A stretch of DNA of 64,000 bases from Nocardia sp. SYP-A9097 (GCF_009649815.1 NZ_WJIC01000004.1:434001-498000); one strand, 5' to 3'; numbered from the stretch's first letter, positions 33,595 to 43,068 are shown. Numbers and translations: made by a program. The notes: generated by a model from the sequence alone, not told the origin.

Positions 33595-34551
33595 ATGGGT
33601 TCGACAGCCACAGCCACAGCCACAGTCACGGTGGAGCAGGAGCTGGAACTGCTGCGCAGGCCGCTGCTCGCCTACTGCTACCGCATGCTCGGCTCGCTCA
33701 CCGAGGCCGAGGATGCGGTGCAGGAGGCGATGGTGCGGGCCTGGCGGTCCTCGGGGCGGGTACGCGATCGGGACGGGTTGCGGCCGTGGATGTATCGCAT
33801 TGCCACCAATGTGTGCATCGACGCCCTCAATGATCGCAAGCGGCGCGCCCTGCCGATGGATCTGACGGCGGCGAGCGATCCACACGGGGATATCGGGCCC
33901 GCACTACCGGAATCGACCTGGGTGCAACCATTTCCGAGCGGAGTCGCGGCGGATCCGTCCGAGGAGGCGGTATCGAGCGAATCGGTGCGGCTGGCCTTCA
34001 TCGCCGCGCTGCAATACCTGCAGCCCCGCCAGCGCGCGGTATTGATTCTGCGAGATGTGCTGTGCTGGAAGGCCGCCGAGGTGGCCGAACTGCTGGACAC
34101 CAGTGTCGACGCGGTCAACAGCTCGCTGCGGCGGGCCCGGGCCGTGCTGGCCCGGGCACACGCCGAGACACCGGCCGCCGAGCCGATCGACACCGCGCTA
34201 CTGCAGGACTATGTCTCGGCCTTCCAGCGCTTCGATATCGACGGCATAGTCGCGCTGCTGCACCACGATGTGGTGATCGCCATGCCGCCGCACGCCTTCT
34301 GGCTGCGCGGCCGCGAACGGTTCGCGACCTGGATGCGGGTCTCCGATGTGGGCTGCCTGCGCAAGCGCATGGTGCGCACCGAGGCGAACGGCTGCCCGGC
34401 GGTGGCCATCTACCAGGAGCGCGGCGGCCGGTATCTGGCCACGGCCATCCAGGTGCTCGAGGTACACGACGGGCGGATCGCGGAAATACATACGTTCTTG
34501 CAGGCCGAACTGTTCCCGCACTTCGGGTTGCCGCTCGAAATGATCGGCTAG
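33595..34551 (+). CDS. Sigma-70 factor, SigG-like, with C-terminal SnoaL-type domain
   Basis: Region 2 (LLAYCYRMLGSLTEAEDAVQ, then RPWMYRIATNVCIDAL) and region 4 (LQPRQRAVLILRDVLCWKAA, then EVAELLDTSVDAVNSSLRRA) are clear. About 110 further residues form an NTF2/SnoaL-like domain (FDIDGIVALLHHDVVIAMPP). This is the ECF41/SigG-type arrangement, in which the extra domain controls activity instead of a separate anti-sigma factor. The length of 318 aa fits. No anti-sigma gene is adjacent. The DHA2 exporter follows after 36 bases and may be its target. Confidence 0.88.
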   Translation: MGSTATATATVTVEQELELLRRPLLAYCYRMLGSLTEAEDAVQEAMVRAWRSSGRVRDRDGLRPWMYRIATNVCIDALNDRKRRALPMDLTAASDPHGDIGPALPESTWVQPFPSGVAADPSEEAVSSESVRLAFIAALQYLQPRQRAVLILRDVLCWKAAEVAELLDTSVDAVNSSLRRARAVLARAHAETPAAEPIDTALLQDYVSAFQRFDIDGIVALLHHDVVIAMPPHAFWLRGRERFATWMRVSDVGCLRKRMVRTEANGCPAVAIYQERGGRYLATAIQVLEVHDGRIAEIHTFLQAELFPHFGLPLEMIG

Positions 34552-34587
34552 CGACGAGTTTTCGCGGCCGCACCGGTTGTTCGGAGC

Positions 34588-36057
34588 ATGGTCAATCAAA
34601 CAATCGCACCGTCGAGAGCGGATCGGGTGCCGCGGCGACTGGTGCCCGCCGCGATTCTCGCCCTCATGTGCGGCGCCCAGTTCATCGTCACCCTCGATAT
34701 CGCGATCGTGAATGTCGCATTACCCTCCATCCGAACCGATCTCGGACTCGCGCCGAGCGATCTGCAATGGGTCGTCATCACCTACGGGCTCATGCTCGGC
34801 GGGCTGCTACTGCTCGGCGGCCGGGCCGCGGATCTGCTCGGTCGACGGCGCATGCTGCTGCTCGGCCTGGGCCTGTTCGCACTGGCCTCACTCACCGCCG
34901 GGCTCTCCGATTCCTTTGCGCAGCTGGTGCTTTCACGCGCCGTGCAGGGGGTCGGCGCGGCCTTCACCGCGCCCGCCGCCCTGGCCATTCTGGTGTGGAC
35001 CTTCCCCGAGGGCGCGGCGCGCACCAAGGCGCTGGGCCTGTTCGGCGCGGCCGGTGGCAGTGCGGCGGCGGTCGGGGTCGTGGTCAGCGGTGCGCTCACC
35101 GCCGGGCCGGGCTGGGCATGGATCTTCTTCATCAATGTGCCGATTGTGGCCGTGCTGCTGGCGCTGGTCACGAAATACGTTCCCGCGGACGGGGTCATCC
35201 AGCGCGGCCGGGCCGATATCGCCGGTGCGGTCACCGTGACCGGCGGGCTCATGGCCATCGTCTACGGCATCAACAAGAGCGTGGAACGCGGCTGGACCGC
35301 ACCGTCGACCCTCGGATTCCTGATCGGCGGAGCTTGCGCGCTGGCCGTTTTCGCACTGATCGAACATCGCGCGGCGGAACCGCTGATGCCGCTGAGCATG
35401 TTCCGGCGGCCCACCCTCAATGCCGCGAACCTCACCGCCGCAATGGTTTTCGCGAGCTTCTTCGCAACCATTTTCGAGGCGTCCCTGCTCATGCAACAGG
35501 GGCTCGGGTACTCGCCGCTGCGCACCGGCGTGGCATACCTCGCGATCGCCGGAACGGCGCTGGTGATGGCGGGTGGCGTGGCCCCGGTGATCCTTGCCAA
35601 GGTCGGTGCGGGATGGACGCTCGCGCTCGGAGAGGCTTGTGCCGCAGCGGGATTGGTGTGGCTCGCCCGGGTCCCGGTGCACGCCCAGTACTGGCAGGAC
35701 CTGTTCCCCGGCTTCCTCGGCCTCGGCGTCGGCGTGGGACTGTCGCTGGTGGCGGTCCAGGTGGCGGCGTTCATCGGCATTCCGGAGTCGGTCAGCGGAC
35801 TGGCGGGCGGCATGGTCGAGACCGCACGGGAAATGGGCGGAGCGCTCGGCACCGCGATTGTCGCCTCGGTGGCACTGGCGGTCTCGGGCACGGTTGCCGC
35901 CATACCGGATCCGGAGGCGCTCACCGCCGGATTCCGCCGGGGCTCGCTGGTCGCCGCCGGGTTCGCCCTCGTCGCCGTGGTCACCGCGCTCACGGTGGTC
36001 CGGCGCGCGGAACGGGCGGCGGGGCGCACCGAGGTCGTCCCCGTCGAGGTGCACTAG
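34588..36057 (+). CDS. MFS exporter, DHA2 (EmrB/QacA) family
   Basis: This proton-driven multidrug-type exporter has 14 predicted membrane helices over 489 aa. Motif A GGRAADLLGRRRMLL is after TM2, and FIVTLDIAIVNVALPSI is the DHA2 TM1 motif with its Asp. It is probably cotranscribed with the sigma factor (36-base gap). Substrate unknown. A long open frame across the sigma and MFS genes in another frame is a composition artefact. Confidence 0.9.
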   Translation: MVNQTIAPSRADRVPRRLVPAAILALMCGAQFIVTLDIAIVNVALPSIRTDLGLAPSDLQWVVITYGLMLGGLLLLGGRAADLLGRRRMLLLGLGLFALASLTAGLSDSFAQLVLSRAVQGVGAAFTAPAALAILVWTFPEGAARTKALGLFGAAGGSAAAVGVVVSGALTAGPGWAWIFFINVPIVAVLLALVTKYVPADGVIQRGRADIAGAVTVTGGLMAIVYGINKSVERGWTAPSTLGFLIGGACALAVFALIEHRAAEPLMPLSMFRRPTLNAANLTAAMVFASFFATIFEASLLMQQGLGYSPLRTGVAYLAIAGTALVMAGGVAPVILAKVGAGWTLALGEACAAAGLVWLARVPVHAQYWQDLFPGFLGLGVGVGLSLVAVQVAAFIGIPESVSGLAGGMVETAREMGGALGTAIVASVALAVSGTVAAIPDPEALTAGFRRGSLVAAGFALVAVVTALTVVRRAERAAGRTEVVPVEVH

Positions 36058-36071
36058 ATTGCCGGCACAGC

Positions 36072-36103
36072 AAAAGCGCCGCGGGCTTGTCAGCCTGCGG
36101 CGC
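36072..36103 (-). terminator. Intrinsic terminator after the 36123 gene
   Basis: On the minus strand GCGCCGCAGGC and GCCCGCGGCGC (one mismatch; 36093-36103 and 36076-36086) form a stem with loop TGACAA, followed by TTTT (36072-36075). It lies 20 bases beyond the stop at 36123 and is convergent with the MFS gene. Confidence 0.8.
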
Positions 36104-36122
36104 CAGGTGTTTCGGTCGAGAG

Positions 36123-36911
36123 TCAGGGTCCGGTATTGACCGCCAGCGCGATGACCAATTCCTGTTCGCGCCCCGGCAGATAGTGCACCCGGACCACGCG
36201 GCCGATCTGCACCTGGGAGACCTGGGTAGGAGGGAGGAACTTCTCCGTCCGCGCCTCGAAGGTGCTGCCGTCGGGGCGGGTGACAATGAGCGTCAGATCC
36301 AGCCGTGGGTAACCGTCGCGGATCTCGCCAGGCACCGCCAGCGCGCTCACCACGGCCTGCGCCGAAATACCATCGCGGGCGATATCCAGCTTGGCCTGGG
36401 TGGTGATGCCCTTGCGAATCAGGGCCTGGTTCATGGCATTCTGTGCGGCCGAGGAGTCGCCGGACAGATCCACCTCGACGCGGTCGGTCTGCCCGGGCAG
36501 GTAGCGGACCGGCAGCACCACACCGGTGCGCAACAGCGCCAATTCGGTCAGTGGCACGATCATCTTGGCGTAGGACGGGAAGACCTTGCCATCCACGCCC
36601 TCGACCCGGAAGTCGATCCGCACCTGCGGCTGATCATTGAGCGAGACACCGGTATTGCGCACCGATTCCACGGTGCCCAGACCCATCAGGGCATTGCGGT
36701 ATTCGGAGCTGTTATTGCCGGTCAGGGCCGACATGATGCCGTCGCCGCTGAAGGCGAAGGCGATCGGGACAACGGTCAGGGCGATGATCGGCAGGCTCAT
36801 CTCCCAGCCCACCCAGGCGAACATATCGTCGGAGGTGAGGCCGTGCCACAGGTAGTAGCCGATCGCCAGGATCGAGAAAGCGACTGCGGCGGTCCGGATC
36901 TGGTTCTTCAT
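36123..36911 (-). CDS. Membrane protein, 262 aa, unknown
   Basis: Two membrane helices occur in the first 60 residues (TAAVAFSILAIGYYLWHGLT and MSLPIIALTVVPIAFAFSGD), then a soluble region with two related segments ending VRYLPGQTDRVEVDLS and VHYLPGREQELVIALA. These look like two DUF3592-type beta domains. ATG 36911 has GAGGAC close upstream; the frame extends to 36965. Function unknown. Confidence 0.7.
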   Translation of the reverse strand: MKNQIRTAAVAFSILAIGYYLWHGLTSDDMFAWVGWEMSLPIIALTVVPIAFAFSGDGIMSALTGNNSSEYRNALMGLGTVESVRNTGVSLNDQPQVRIDFRVEGVDGKVFPSYAKMIVPLTELALLRTGVVLPVRYLPGQTDRVEVDLSGDSSAAQNAMNQALIRKGITTQAKLDIARDGISAQAVVSALAVPGEIRDGYPRLDLTLIVTRPDGSTFEARTEKFLPPTQVSQVQIGRVVRVHYLPGREQELVIALAVNTGP

Positions 36912-37018
36912 GATGTCCTCGTAATCGGAATTAGGTTTGTAGCGAAGGGGATTGGTCCCGCTCATGCCCGGCGCGGCATGAGCGGGGAGAGGGACCGGGC
37001 GCCGCGTGCGAAGAACTA

Positions 37019-37564
37019 CTAGGAGCCGACGATGTTCGCGCAGGCGAAGACGATCTCGAACTTCGAGTTCTTGACTCCGGCAGTCGGATTGGACAGATCC
37101 GGTGCGCCGACGCCCTCACCGGTGACGGTGTAGGTATTGCCGTTCTTGACGACCTTGGCGGAACCGCCGGGGACGCCGTTGCCGTAGCCGACCGCGTAGG
37201 GCATGCCATTGCCGCCACCCTTGGACCCGGCAATGCCGACCGCCTGCACGGTATTGTCGCCGGTCACCGTCGCGCTCACGCTGAGCTGGCCGTAGGTGGA
37301 ATTGCCGGTATCGGTGAGGGCCAGTGCCAGGGTGCCGCCCTGCTTCACACAGGTGGTCTCGAACTTGGCGTCCAGGGCCTTACCGTCGACCGAGGCCGCG
37401 GACTTGCCGCCCGCCGGGGTAGCGGCGGAGGTCGGGGCACCGGCCGCCGAGGTGGTGGAGTTGGCGGCGGGGGAGCTGGAATTATCGCTGCAGCCGGTGA
37501 CGAGCAGGGCGGCGGCCGCGGTGGCGGCGAAGGCGGCGGTCAGGCGAATCGACTTGCTGTTCAT
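37019..37564 (-). CDS. LpqH-like 19-kDa lipoprotein
   Basis: A lipobox LVTGC with Cys25 is followed by a Ser/Ala/Thr/Pro linker (26-55) and a 125-aa beta domain with VDGKALDAKFETTCVKQGG, TVTGEGVGAPDLSNP and KFEIVFACANIVGS at the end, matching the mycobacterial LpqH family. The two Cys (72 and 174 or so) can form the conserved disulfide. It should be an abundant membrane-anchored surface protein. ATG 37564 is at the lipoprotein signal; the long frame upstream is spurious. Divergent from the four-gene operon at 37695 and 108 bases upstream of the 36911 start. Confidence 0.86.
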   Translation of the reverse strand: MNSKSIRLTAAFAATAAAALLVTGCSDNSSSPAANSTTSAAGAPTSAATPAGGKSAASVDGKALDAKFETTCVKQGGTLALALTDTGNSTYGQLSVSATVTGDNTVQAVGIAGSKGGGNGMPYAVGYGNGVPGGSAKVVKNGNTYTVTGEGVGAPDLSNPTAGVKNSKFEIVFACANIVGS

Positions 37565-37694
37565 GGTGTTTCCCAGTTCTTCTCGGTTCGGCTCGCGTTC
37601 GGGGCCGATGAGAGAACCGTAGAAAGCGCACCGCGCCCTACCGATCCCAACTTTTGCCGCGCGAATTTCGGACAAACTCCGATAACCTGGGCGA

Positions 37695-39173
37695 ATGCGA
37701 CGACCGCGGGCCATGGTGCTGGATGAGGTCTGGCGGCGCCTCGATGAGGTCGACGCCCTCAGCGGGCCACACGGCGGGCCACTGCGCCGGACCGTGAAGC
37801 TGATCCTGGACCCACTGGTCATCCGGCCGGTGCAGCATCCGCTCTGTGCCGGCTCGATCCTGTCCGCCGACGGCGCGGTCCTGCTCACCGCTCGCGTCAA
37901 TGCCGCCGCCGATGTCCTGCGCGCCACCGCCGCCTGGTTCACGCTGCTCAAACAGGTGCGGCGGGCACTGCGCATCACCGACGGGAACGCGCAGGACCTC
38001 TACTTCCAGCGCTGTTTCGAACTCGCGACCATGTCCGGAATGCCCGATGCTGTCAGTGATCGCGGTGCGGCCGAGGACGCACTCCTGGAAATCCACAATC
38101 TGACCGCGGGCCGCACCACGCAGGCCCTGAAGGAGTATCTGGCCGATCCGGACCGCGCCGCCGAACTGGCCGAACTCATCGGAACCGCCTGGCGGCGACG
38201 GCCTCTCACCAGCACGGCCGACCACACCGCCACGCTCGGAGACCTGCTCGACGCCTGCGCCGCCGGCCGACTCGGCGAATCCGGCCCCGAGATCGATATA
38301 GACGATCTGACGGCCGCGTCGATCGGCACGCACCACGGGATTCGACTCTGGCTCGCCGCGGCCGATGATGCCGGAACGCCGCCCACCGGAATGCCCGAAT
38401 TCCCTACCGCGCAGCAGCTCGGATTGACGGCGCGGACTGTGCCGCAGCCGCCGCGGGTGGGCGAGTCGGCCTCCAAGGCCGGCCTGGGATTGCCGTTCGA
38501 CCGGACAATTCACGAACGGGTCTTCACCGTGCTGCAGGCCGCCAGTGAACGCGCCGACCTGCCGCCGATTCCCGAGCTGGTGGATGCCGAGATCGCCCGG
38601 TCCTGCGCTCCCTGGGCGCTACTGGACGAATCATTGCGGGTGGCCGCCGCGGCGGGTGCGCTACTCGCCATCCAGTTGCGGCCGATAGTCCACGCGCACA
38701 ATGGTATTGGTGATGCGGTGGCAGGTCACCCGGGCAACGGTCACGGGTCACGCACACCCGAGGCGGATGCCGTATCCGCCGCCGCGCGCGTGATCAACAA
38801 TCGCTGGCAGCGCGAAGCGTATGTGCTACAGGCACGCCGGATGATGGTGCGGGCCGAATCGACCGTACCGCTCGACATGGCAGGGGCTCTCGCGCCGAGC
38901 GAACCGGCCACAACACTCGAAGCCGGCGGTCCGCTCGGGGTTATCGCGGCCGACCTGCGGGTGCCGTGGCGGCCGTACCTGCGGCGATTGTGGCCACGGG
39001 TGCACGGGCGCGATGTGCGGGAGCTGCCGGTGTACGCGGCGGACGAGCTGTGGGACCTGCTCGACGGTGTGGCGCGTTCGGTCATGCTGGATCACCGGAT
39101 GCGGGTCAAGAAGGTATTGGCGGCGACCGCGGTAGCGGCTGAACTCGATGAGATGGAATCGAGGGCGGGATGA
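37695..39173 (+). CDS. Unknown protein, 492 aa, first gene of the CHAT/TPR operon
   Basis: No domain is recognised. The chain is soluble, Ala/Leu-rich and mostly helical, with no signal peptide or membrane helix. Notable segments are the early WRRLDEVDALSGPHGGPLRR, the FTLLKQVRRALRITDG region, a flexible Gly/His/Pro patch near residues 350-365 and a C-terminal helix. ATG start with a weak site; M7 is an alternative. Its TGA overlaps the next ATG by four bases. It may be a scaffold or sensor for the CHAT protease system, which is only inference. Confidence 0.8.
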   Translation: MRRPRAMVLDEVWRRLDEVDALSGPHGGPLRRTVKLILDPLVIRPVQHPLCAGSILSADGAVLLTARVNAAADVLRATAAWFTLLKQVRRALRITDGNAQDLYFQRCFELATMSGMPDAVSDRGAAEDALLEIHNLTAGRTTQALKEYLADPDRAAELAELIGTAWRRRPLTSTADHTATLGDLLDACAAGRLGESGPEIDIDDLTAASIGTHHGIRLWLAAADDAGTPPTGMPEFPTAQQLGLTARTVPQPPRVGESASKAGLGLPFDRTIHERVFTVLQAASERADLPPIPELVDAEIARSCAPWALLDESLRVAAAAGALLAIQLRPIVHAHNGIGDAVAGHPGNGHGSRTPEADAVSAAARVINNRWQREAYVLQARRMMVRAESTVPLDMAGALAPSEPATTLEAGGPLGVIAADLRVPWRPYLRRLWPRVHGRDVRELPVYAADELWDLLDGVARSVMLDHRMRVKKVLAATAVAAELDEMESRAG

Positions 39174-40237
39174 CGGAGACCGGAGTGCTCATTCGGCGGC
39201 TCGGCGACGGGTTGCGCGGAATCACGCCCGCCGGGGCGGCAACCGTACTGGACGCCGCACCGCGCTTGGATGTCATGGTCCTCGAGGTCGCGGGCGGGCA
39301 CCTCACCTGGAATGTGCTTGCCGGACCGTCGATTCCGGCCGCGGTTGTCGACGATGTCGAGCTCGCGCAGGAGTGGGTGTGGGCGATCTACGGCGAACGG
39401 ATCGCCCTTGCCCTCGGCGAAGGGCCGTCCGGTACGTCGGCAACCCTGCCCGGCTCCGCGCGGCAGGCCGCCGATGTCGATGGGGAGTGGCATGGCGCGG
39501 CACCGGCGCTGCCCGCGCTCGCGTCGAGTGCGTGGCGACTCGCGTACGCGCACTGGGCTTCTCGGTGGTGGCCTAGCTCGACTCTCGACGGTATCGCCGC
39601 GCTCGATCAGCAGTTGCTGAACCGCGATATCGCGGTGCTGACCGAGCAGTGCGAAGCGCTCCTCGACGGCGCGGACGCGATCGGTCCTCCGGTCGGTGCG
39701 ATACTCGAAAGTCGTCCTCGTGCTTCGGATTACGCGCTCGCCGCAGGCGATGAGGCAGTCGGCGGGTTGATACTGGGTCGTGGCGTTGTCGGCTGGGATT
39801 GGCGGCGCTGCCCGCCCGGGCTGGTCGACGCCTCCGAAAAAGCGGTGTCCTGGCAGGTTGTTCGTGATGGCGGGGTGTCCACCATCGCGGTCGCCGCTGT
39901 CGCGGCACCGGGCCTGCCCGCCCGGTTGCCCGCGCACCTGCGGCCCTGGGCGCGCATAGCCACCGGCGGTGCGGTGCGGGAGACCGAACTGCGCTCGGCC
40001 GACGGTGCTTGGGTCGGTGAAACATCGTTCACGACAACCGGATCGACCGCGCGGGTGGACATCTACGTGCCGGACTTCGGTATCACCTCGACCGGCGATG
40101 AGGCCGAATCGCGCCGTCTGATTAGAGAATTCGCCCTTTCCCGCCTGCGCCGCGCCGTTTCCCCGCTGGGTGATGAGGGAGCGGACAGCCCGCTGCTCGC
40201 CGAAATCGCCTCCGCCACCGACGATTCGGACTTCTGA
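39170..40237 (+). CDS. Unknown protein, 355 aa, second gene of the CHAT/TPR operon
   Basis: No family is recognised. Soluble alpha/beta-like, with Trp-rich segments (HLTWNVLAGPSI, AQEWVWAIYGERIAL, SRWWPSSTLDG) and an acidic C-terminus. The ATGA overlap with the upstream gene indicates translational coupling and fixed stoichiometry. It ends one base before the TPR gene start region. Function unknown; likely a partner of the neighbouring proteins. Confidence 0.8.
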   Translation: MTETGVLIRRLGDGLRGITPAGAATVLDAAPRLDVMVLEVAGGHLTWNVLAGPSIPAAVVDDVELAQEWVWAIYGERIALALGEGPSGTSATLPGSARQAADVDGEWHGAAPALPALASSAWRLAYAHWASRWWPSSTLDGIAALDQQLLNRDIAVLTEQCEALLDGADAIGPPVGAILESRPRASDYALAAGDEAVGGLILGRGVVGWDWRRCPPGLVDASEKAVSWQVVRDGGVSTIAVAAVAAPGLPARLPAHLRPWARIATGGAVRETELRSADGAWVGETSFTTTGSTARVDIYVPDFGITSTGDEAESRRLIREFALSRLRRAVSPLGDEGADSPLLAEIASATDDSDF

Positions 40238-40238
40238 G

Positions 40239-41759
40239 GTGGTCGCCACCACCGGGGGTGGGACGCCGGGAGAATCGGCGGTACTGCGGGCCGGGGCCGA
40301 GGCCATGGCCCGCGGGGAGTTGGGGGAGGCGCTGCGGATCTTCGAGGACGCGGCGCTTACCGAGGCCGGCGATATTCGGGTGTGCGCCATGGTGAATGCC
40401 GCCGCGGTGACAGACCAATTGGGGGATCACGCGCTGGCGGCCGAGCGGTACCGGGAGGCATTGGCGCAGATGGGGACCGATGCGCCGCGAATGCGACCGG
40501 CGGCGCTCATCAATCTGTCGCAGGCGCTGCAGCTGCTCGGGGATCTGGATGGGGCACAGGACGCGCTGGAGCAGGCGCGGGAATTGCTGTCCGGCGATGG
40601 TGCGCCGGTGGAGTTGCGGTACGCCTGCCTGGTTTCGTTGACGGCGGTGGCGCTGCATCGGCAGCAGTGGGCGCGGAGTATCGAGATCGCCAGTGAATCC
40701 TTGGATGCCGCAACCGGTTTCGCACCCGAACAGGTCGGTCACTCGCTCATGAACCTGGCCGCCGCGCACTTCGAGACCGGGCGCTGGGAGCTGGCGGAGG
40801 ACTTCGCGGGACAGGCCCTGGCCGCCTTCGCCGCCGCGGGCGATGGCGACGGCATTGCCGAGACCCGCCAGAATATTGCCGTAATGTTCACTCGCGCAGG
40901 ACGATTCGATGAGGCGGAGCCACTGCTGGCGACCGCCCAGGACTACTTCGAGACCTCCGGCCATTCTCACCGTGCCGGAATCGGCTGGAAGGTCATGGGT
41001 TTGATCGCCGAACGCCGGGATCAGCCTTATGCGGCGGAGGTGCATTACCGGCGCGCCCTGGAACGCTTCGAGGAATCCGGGGTGATCGTGGACGCCGCCG
41101 ACGTGCGCACCCGCCTGGCCACCGTGGCATTCAATGCCGGGCGCTACGCCGAGGGTGAGGCCGAATTGGCCACCGCTCGAACGATTTACGCAGAGCACGG
41201 GCTCGGTCTGCTTTGCGCCCAGGTCGACTACTGGCACGCCGGTTTGGTGGAGCCGCTGCTGGAGGCCAACCCCGCCTTGCTCCCACAGGCCGTCGATCTG
41301 GCCGTCCCGGCGGCCTTGGCCCTGGATGCGGTCCGCTATGAACTGCCCGATGGCGCACAGCGCGAAACCTGGAACCGCCGCATGGCCGATCCGGCCATGC
41401 GCCTGGCATTTCGCTACTCGTACCTCGCCGGTGATGTGGATCTCTTGGCCGACCTGATCGAAACAGCGTGCGCTGGAACAACTCTCGACATCGACCGGCT
41501 GGCAGGGCAGCCCACGCGCCTACCTCTGGACACCTTGGACCCGCTGGAACCACTGCCGTCGAATCCGGGCCCGCTCAACGACGCGTTGCAACTCGGCAAT
41601 GCCCTGGCAGCGGTAGCCGCGCGCGCCGGACTACCCGTCGCCCTCCCGCCGCGGGTAGCCGTCGCCCCGGATGGCCGTATCGCCCTGGATGTCTGGATAA
41701 CCGCCGCCGAACAACGCTACGGCCGGGCCCTGCGCGATAGCCGCGTGGTGCGGGCATGA
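40239..41759 (+). CDS. TPR-repeat protein, 506 aa
   Basis: Tandem tetratricopeptide-like helices span about residues 10-330: EALRIFEDAALTEAGDI, LINLSQALQLLGDLDGAQDA, LMNLAAAHFETGRWELAEDF, QNIAVMFTRAGRFDEAEPLL and TRLATVAFNAGRYAEGEAEL. The last 150 residues are a separate helical region. TPR arrays bind partner proteins or peptides. The start is GTG 40239, one base after the preceding stop; the frame is open further back but overlaps the previous gene. The gene for the CHAT protease starts 37 bases later, the same pairing as in TPR-CHAT proteases, here on separate chains. Confidence 0.87.
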   Translation: MVATTGGGTPGESAVLRAGAEAMARGELGEALRIFEDAALTEAGDIRVCAMVNAAAVTDQLGDHALAAERYREALAQMGTDAPRMRPAALINLSQALQLLGDLDGAQDALEQARELLSGDGAPVELRYACLVSLTAVALHRQQWARSIEIASESLDAATGFAPEQVGHSLMNLAAAHFETGRWELAEDFAGQALAAFAAAGDGDGIAETRQNIAVMFTRAGRFDEAEPLLATAQDYFETSGHSHRAGIGWKVMGLIAERRDQPYAAEVHYRRALERFEESGVIVDAADVRTRLATVAFNAGRYAEGEAELATARTIYAEHGLGLLCAQVDYWHAGLVEPLLEANPALLPQAVDLAVPAALALDAVRYELPDGAQRETWNRRMADPAMRLAFRYSYLAGDVDLLADLIETACAGTTLDIDRLAGQPTRLPLDTLDPLEPLPSNPGPLNDALQLGNALAAVAARAGLPVALPPRVAVAPDGRIALDVWITAAEQRYGRALRDSRVVRA

Positions 41760-41796
41760 CCGGTTATTTCACCCACTACGAGCACCGAGGGGTGCC

Positions 41797-43068
41797 ATGG
41801 TGACCGGTGCGCAGCCCACGGTCTACGTGCGGATGGCAGACGCCGGCGATCTGTTCGTCTCCTGGCGGTGGGAGAACGACGGTGGGGCAGCGGGAATTTG
41901 GGCAATCCCCGAGGCGCAGGTAACCGCGGCGGTGCACAGGTTCGCGGCCGCGCTGCCCGCCGCCGGTGCGGTCGGCAGGCTCGAATCTGCGCTCACCACA
42001 GGCGAATTGGCAGCGCTCGAATCGGAAGAGAAACTGGCGCAGTACCTGTCGGCGACCTTCCTGCCGTATCAGCTTGCGGTGCGGCTGTACGAGCTACACG
42101 TACAGGGTGTGCGGCCGCGCATTCGGATTCAGCCCTCGCCGCGGGTGGCGCAGATTCCCTGGGAATTGATCGCCCCCGATACCGATGTGCGGCTGGTGGA
42201 TATCGCCGAGGTGAGCCTGCTCGCCCCGCCGGGCATCGTGCACGCCCCCGCGCGCATCGGCCGATCCTGGACGGACACAAGGGATTTGCCGGTGGTCGCC
42301 GTGCTGGACCCACGCGTTCCCGGGTTCCGGGCGGACTCGGCGCTCGGTTCGGTACTCGGCCGAATGGACGAGACCGCACCATTGGCCACCCTGGTCGCCG
42401 CGTATGTGACGCGAGATCGGCTGGTGCCCAAGGTGAGTGATCCGCTCACCGCCTTCCGCCGCACAGATGTCGACCGAGCCTGGCTGGGCGAAGCCCTACG
42501 CGCGGGCGCCTCCCGGCTCCTCTACATCGGACACGTGACTGCGGCGGCCCCCGACTCCGGCCAGAGCGAGGCGGCCACAATGCATTTGGCCTGCACCGCC
42601 GAGACCCTCGGCTTCGCCCCCGCCCAACGCGATCATCGCCCCCTCTCCGCCCGTGACTTGCTCCTGGGCACCTATACCCTCTCCGACAACCCCCGCACCG
42701 GCCCGCAACTCTGGCCCATCCCCAGCCGAGTAGCCCTCATCGCCTGCGAGAGCGGCGGCGACCTCCGCTTCGGCGAGGCCCTCGGCCTGGTAGCCGCAAT
42801 GCTCACCGGCGGAGCCGAACTGGTCACCGCCGGCCGCTGGATCCTGCCCACAGACCTGGCCTTCCAACGCCTGGGCGGCGCACCCCCGACCAGCCACCCT
42901 CTCCAAGACGCCGTCTGCGCCATCGACGCCGCCCACGAACACCCCGACCCTGTTGCCGCCCTCAACAATTGGCAACGCGCCCGCCTCGCCGCCTGGCGCG
43001 AATCCGGCAATATCGAACACTCGCCCCTGGTCTGGTCCGCCTTCGCCACCGTCGACGCCCGCGCCTAG
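41797..43068 (+). CDS. CHAT-domain (caspase-like) protease, 423 aa
   Basis: CHAT proteins are clan CD cysteine proteases (relatives of caspase and separase) and often act as effectors in bacterial defence or signalling. The sequence shows the CHAT pattern: RIRIQPSPRVAQIPWELIAP (strand plus PW-E motif), a probable catalytic His246 in SRLLYIGHVTAA and Cys317 in SRVALIACESGGDLRFGEAL. The His-Gly that often follows is His-Val here. ATG 41797 follows GAGGGG. It is the last gene of a four-gene operon and downstream of the TPR gene. No signal peptide. Substrate and trigger unknown. Confidence 0.86.
   Translation: MVTGAQPTVYVRMADAGDLFVSWRWENDGGAAGIWAIPEAQVTAAVHRFAAALPAAGAVGRLESALTTGELAALESEEKLAQYLSATFLPYQLAVRLYELHVQGVRPRIRIQPSPRVAQIPWELIAPDTDVRLVDIAEVSLLAPPGIVHAPARIGRSWTDTRDLPVVAVLDPRVPGFRADSALGSVLGRMDETAPLATLVAAYVTRDRLVPKVSDPLTAFRRTDVDRAWLGEALRAGASRLLYIGHVTAAAPDSGQSEAATMHLACTAETLGFAPAQRDHRPLSARDLLLGTYTLSDNPRTGPQLWPIPSRVALIACESGGDLRFGEALGLVAAMLTGGAELVTAGRWILPTDLAFQRLGGAPPTSHPLQDAVCAIDAAHEHPDPVAALNNWQRARLAAWRESGNIEHSPLVWSAFATVDARA

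Noticed and set aside
34062..37022. A 986-codon open frame across the sigma factor and MFS genes
   Set aside because: Its translation is Arg/Gly/Ala-rich without any domain, and it overlaps two well-supported genes in another frame; it is a high-GC shadow.
37565..37978. N-terminal extension of the LpqH-like gene
   Set aside because: The lipoprotein signal starts at 37564 and the extension is antisense to the operon at 37695.
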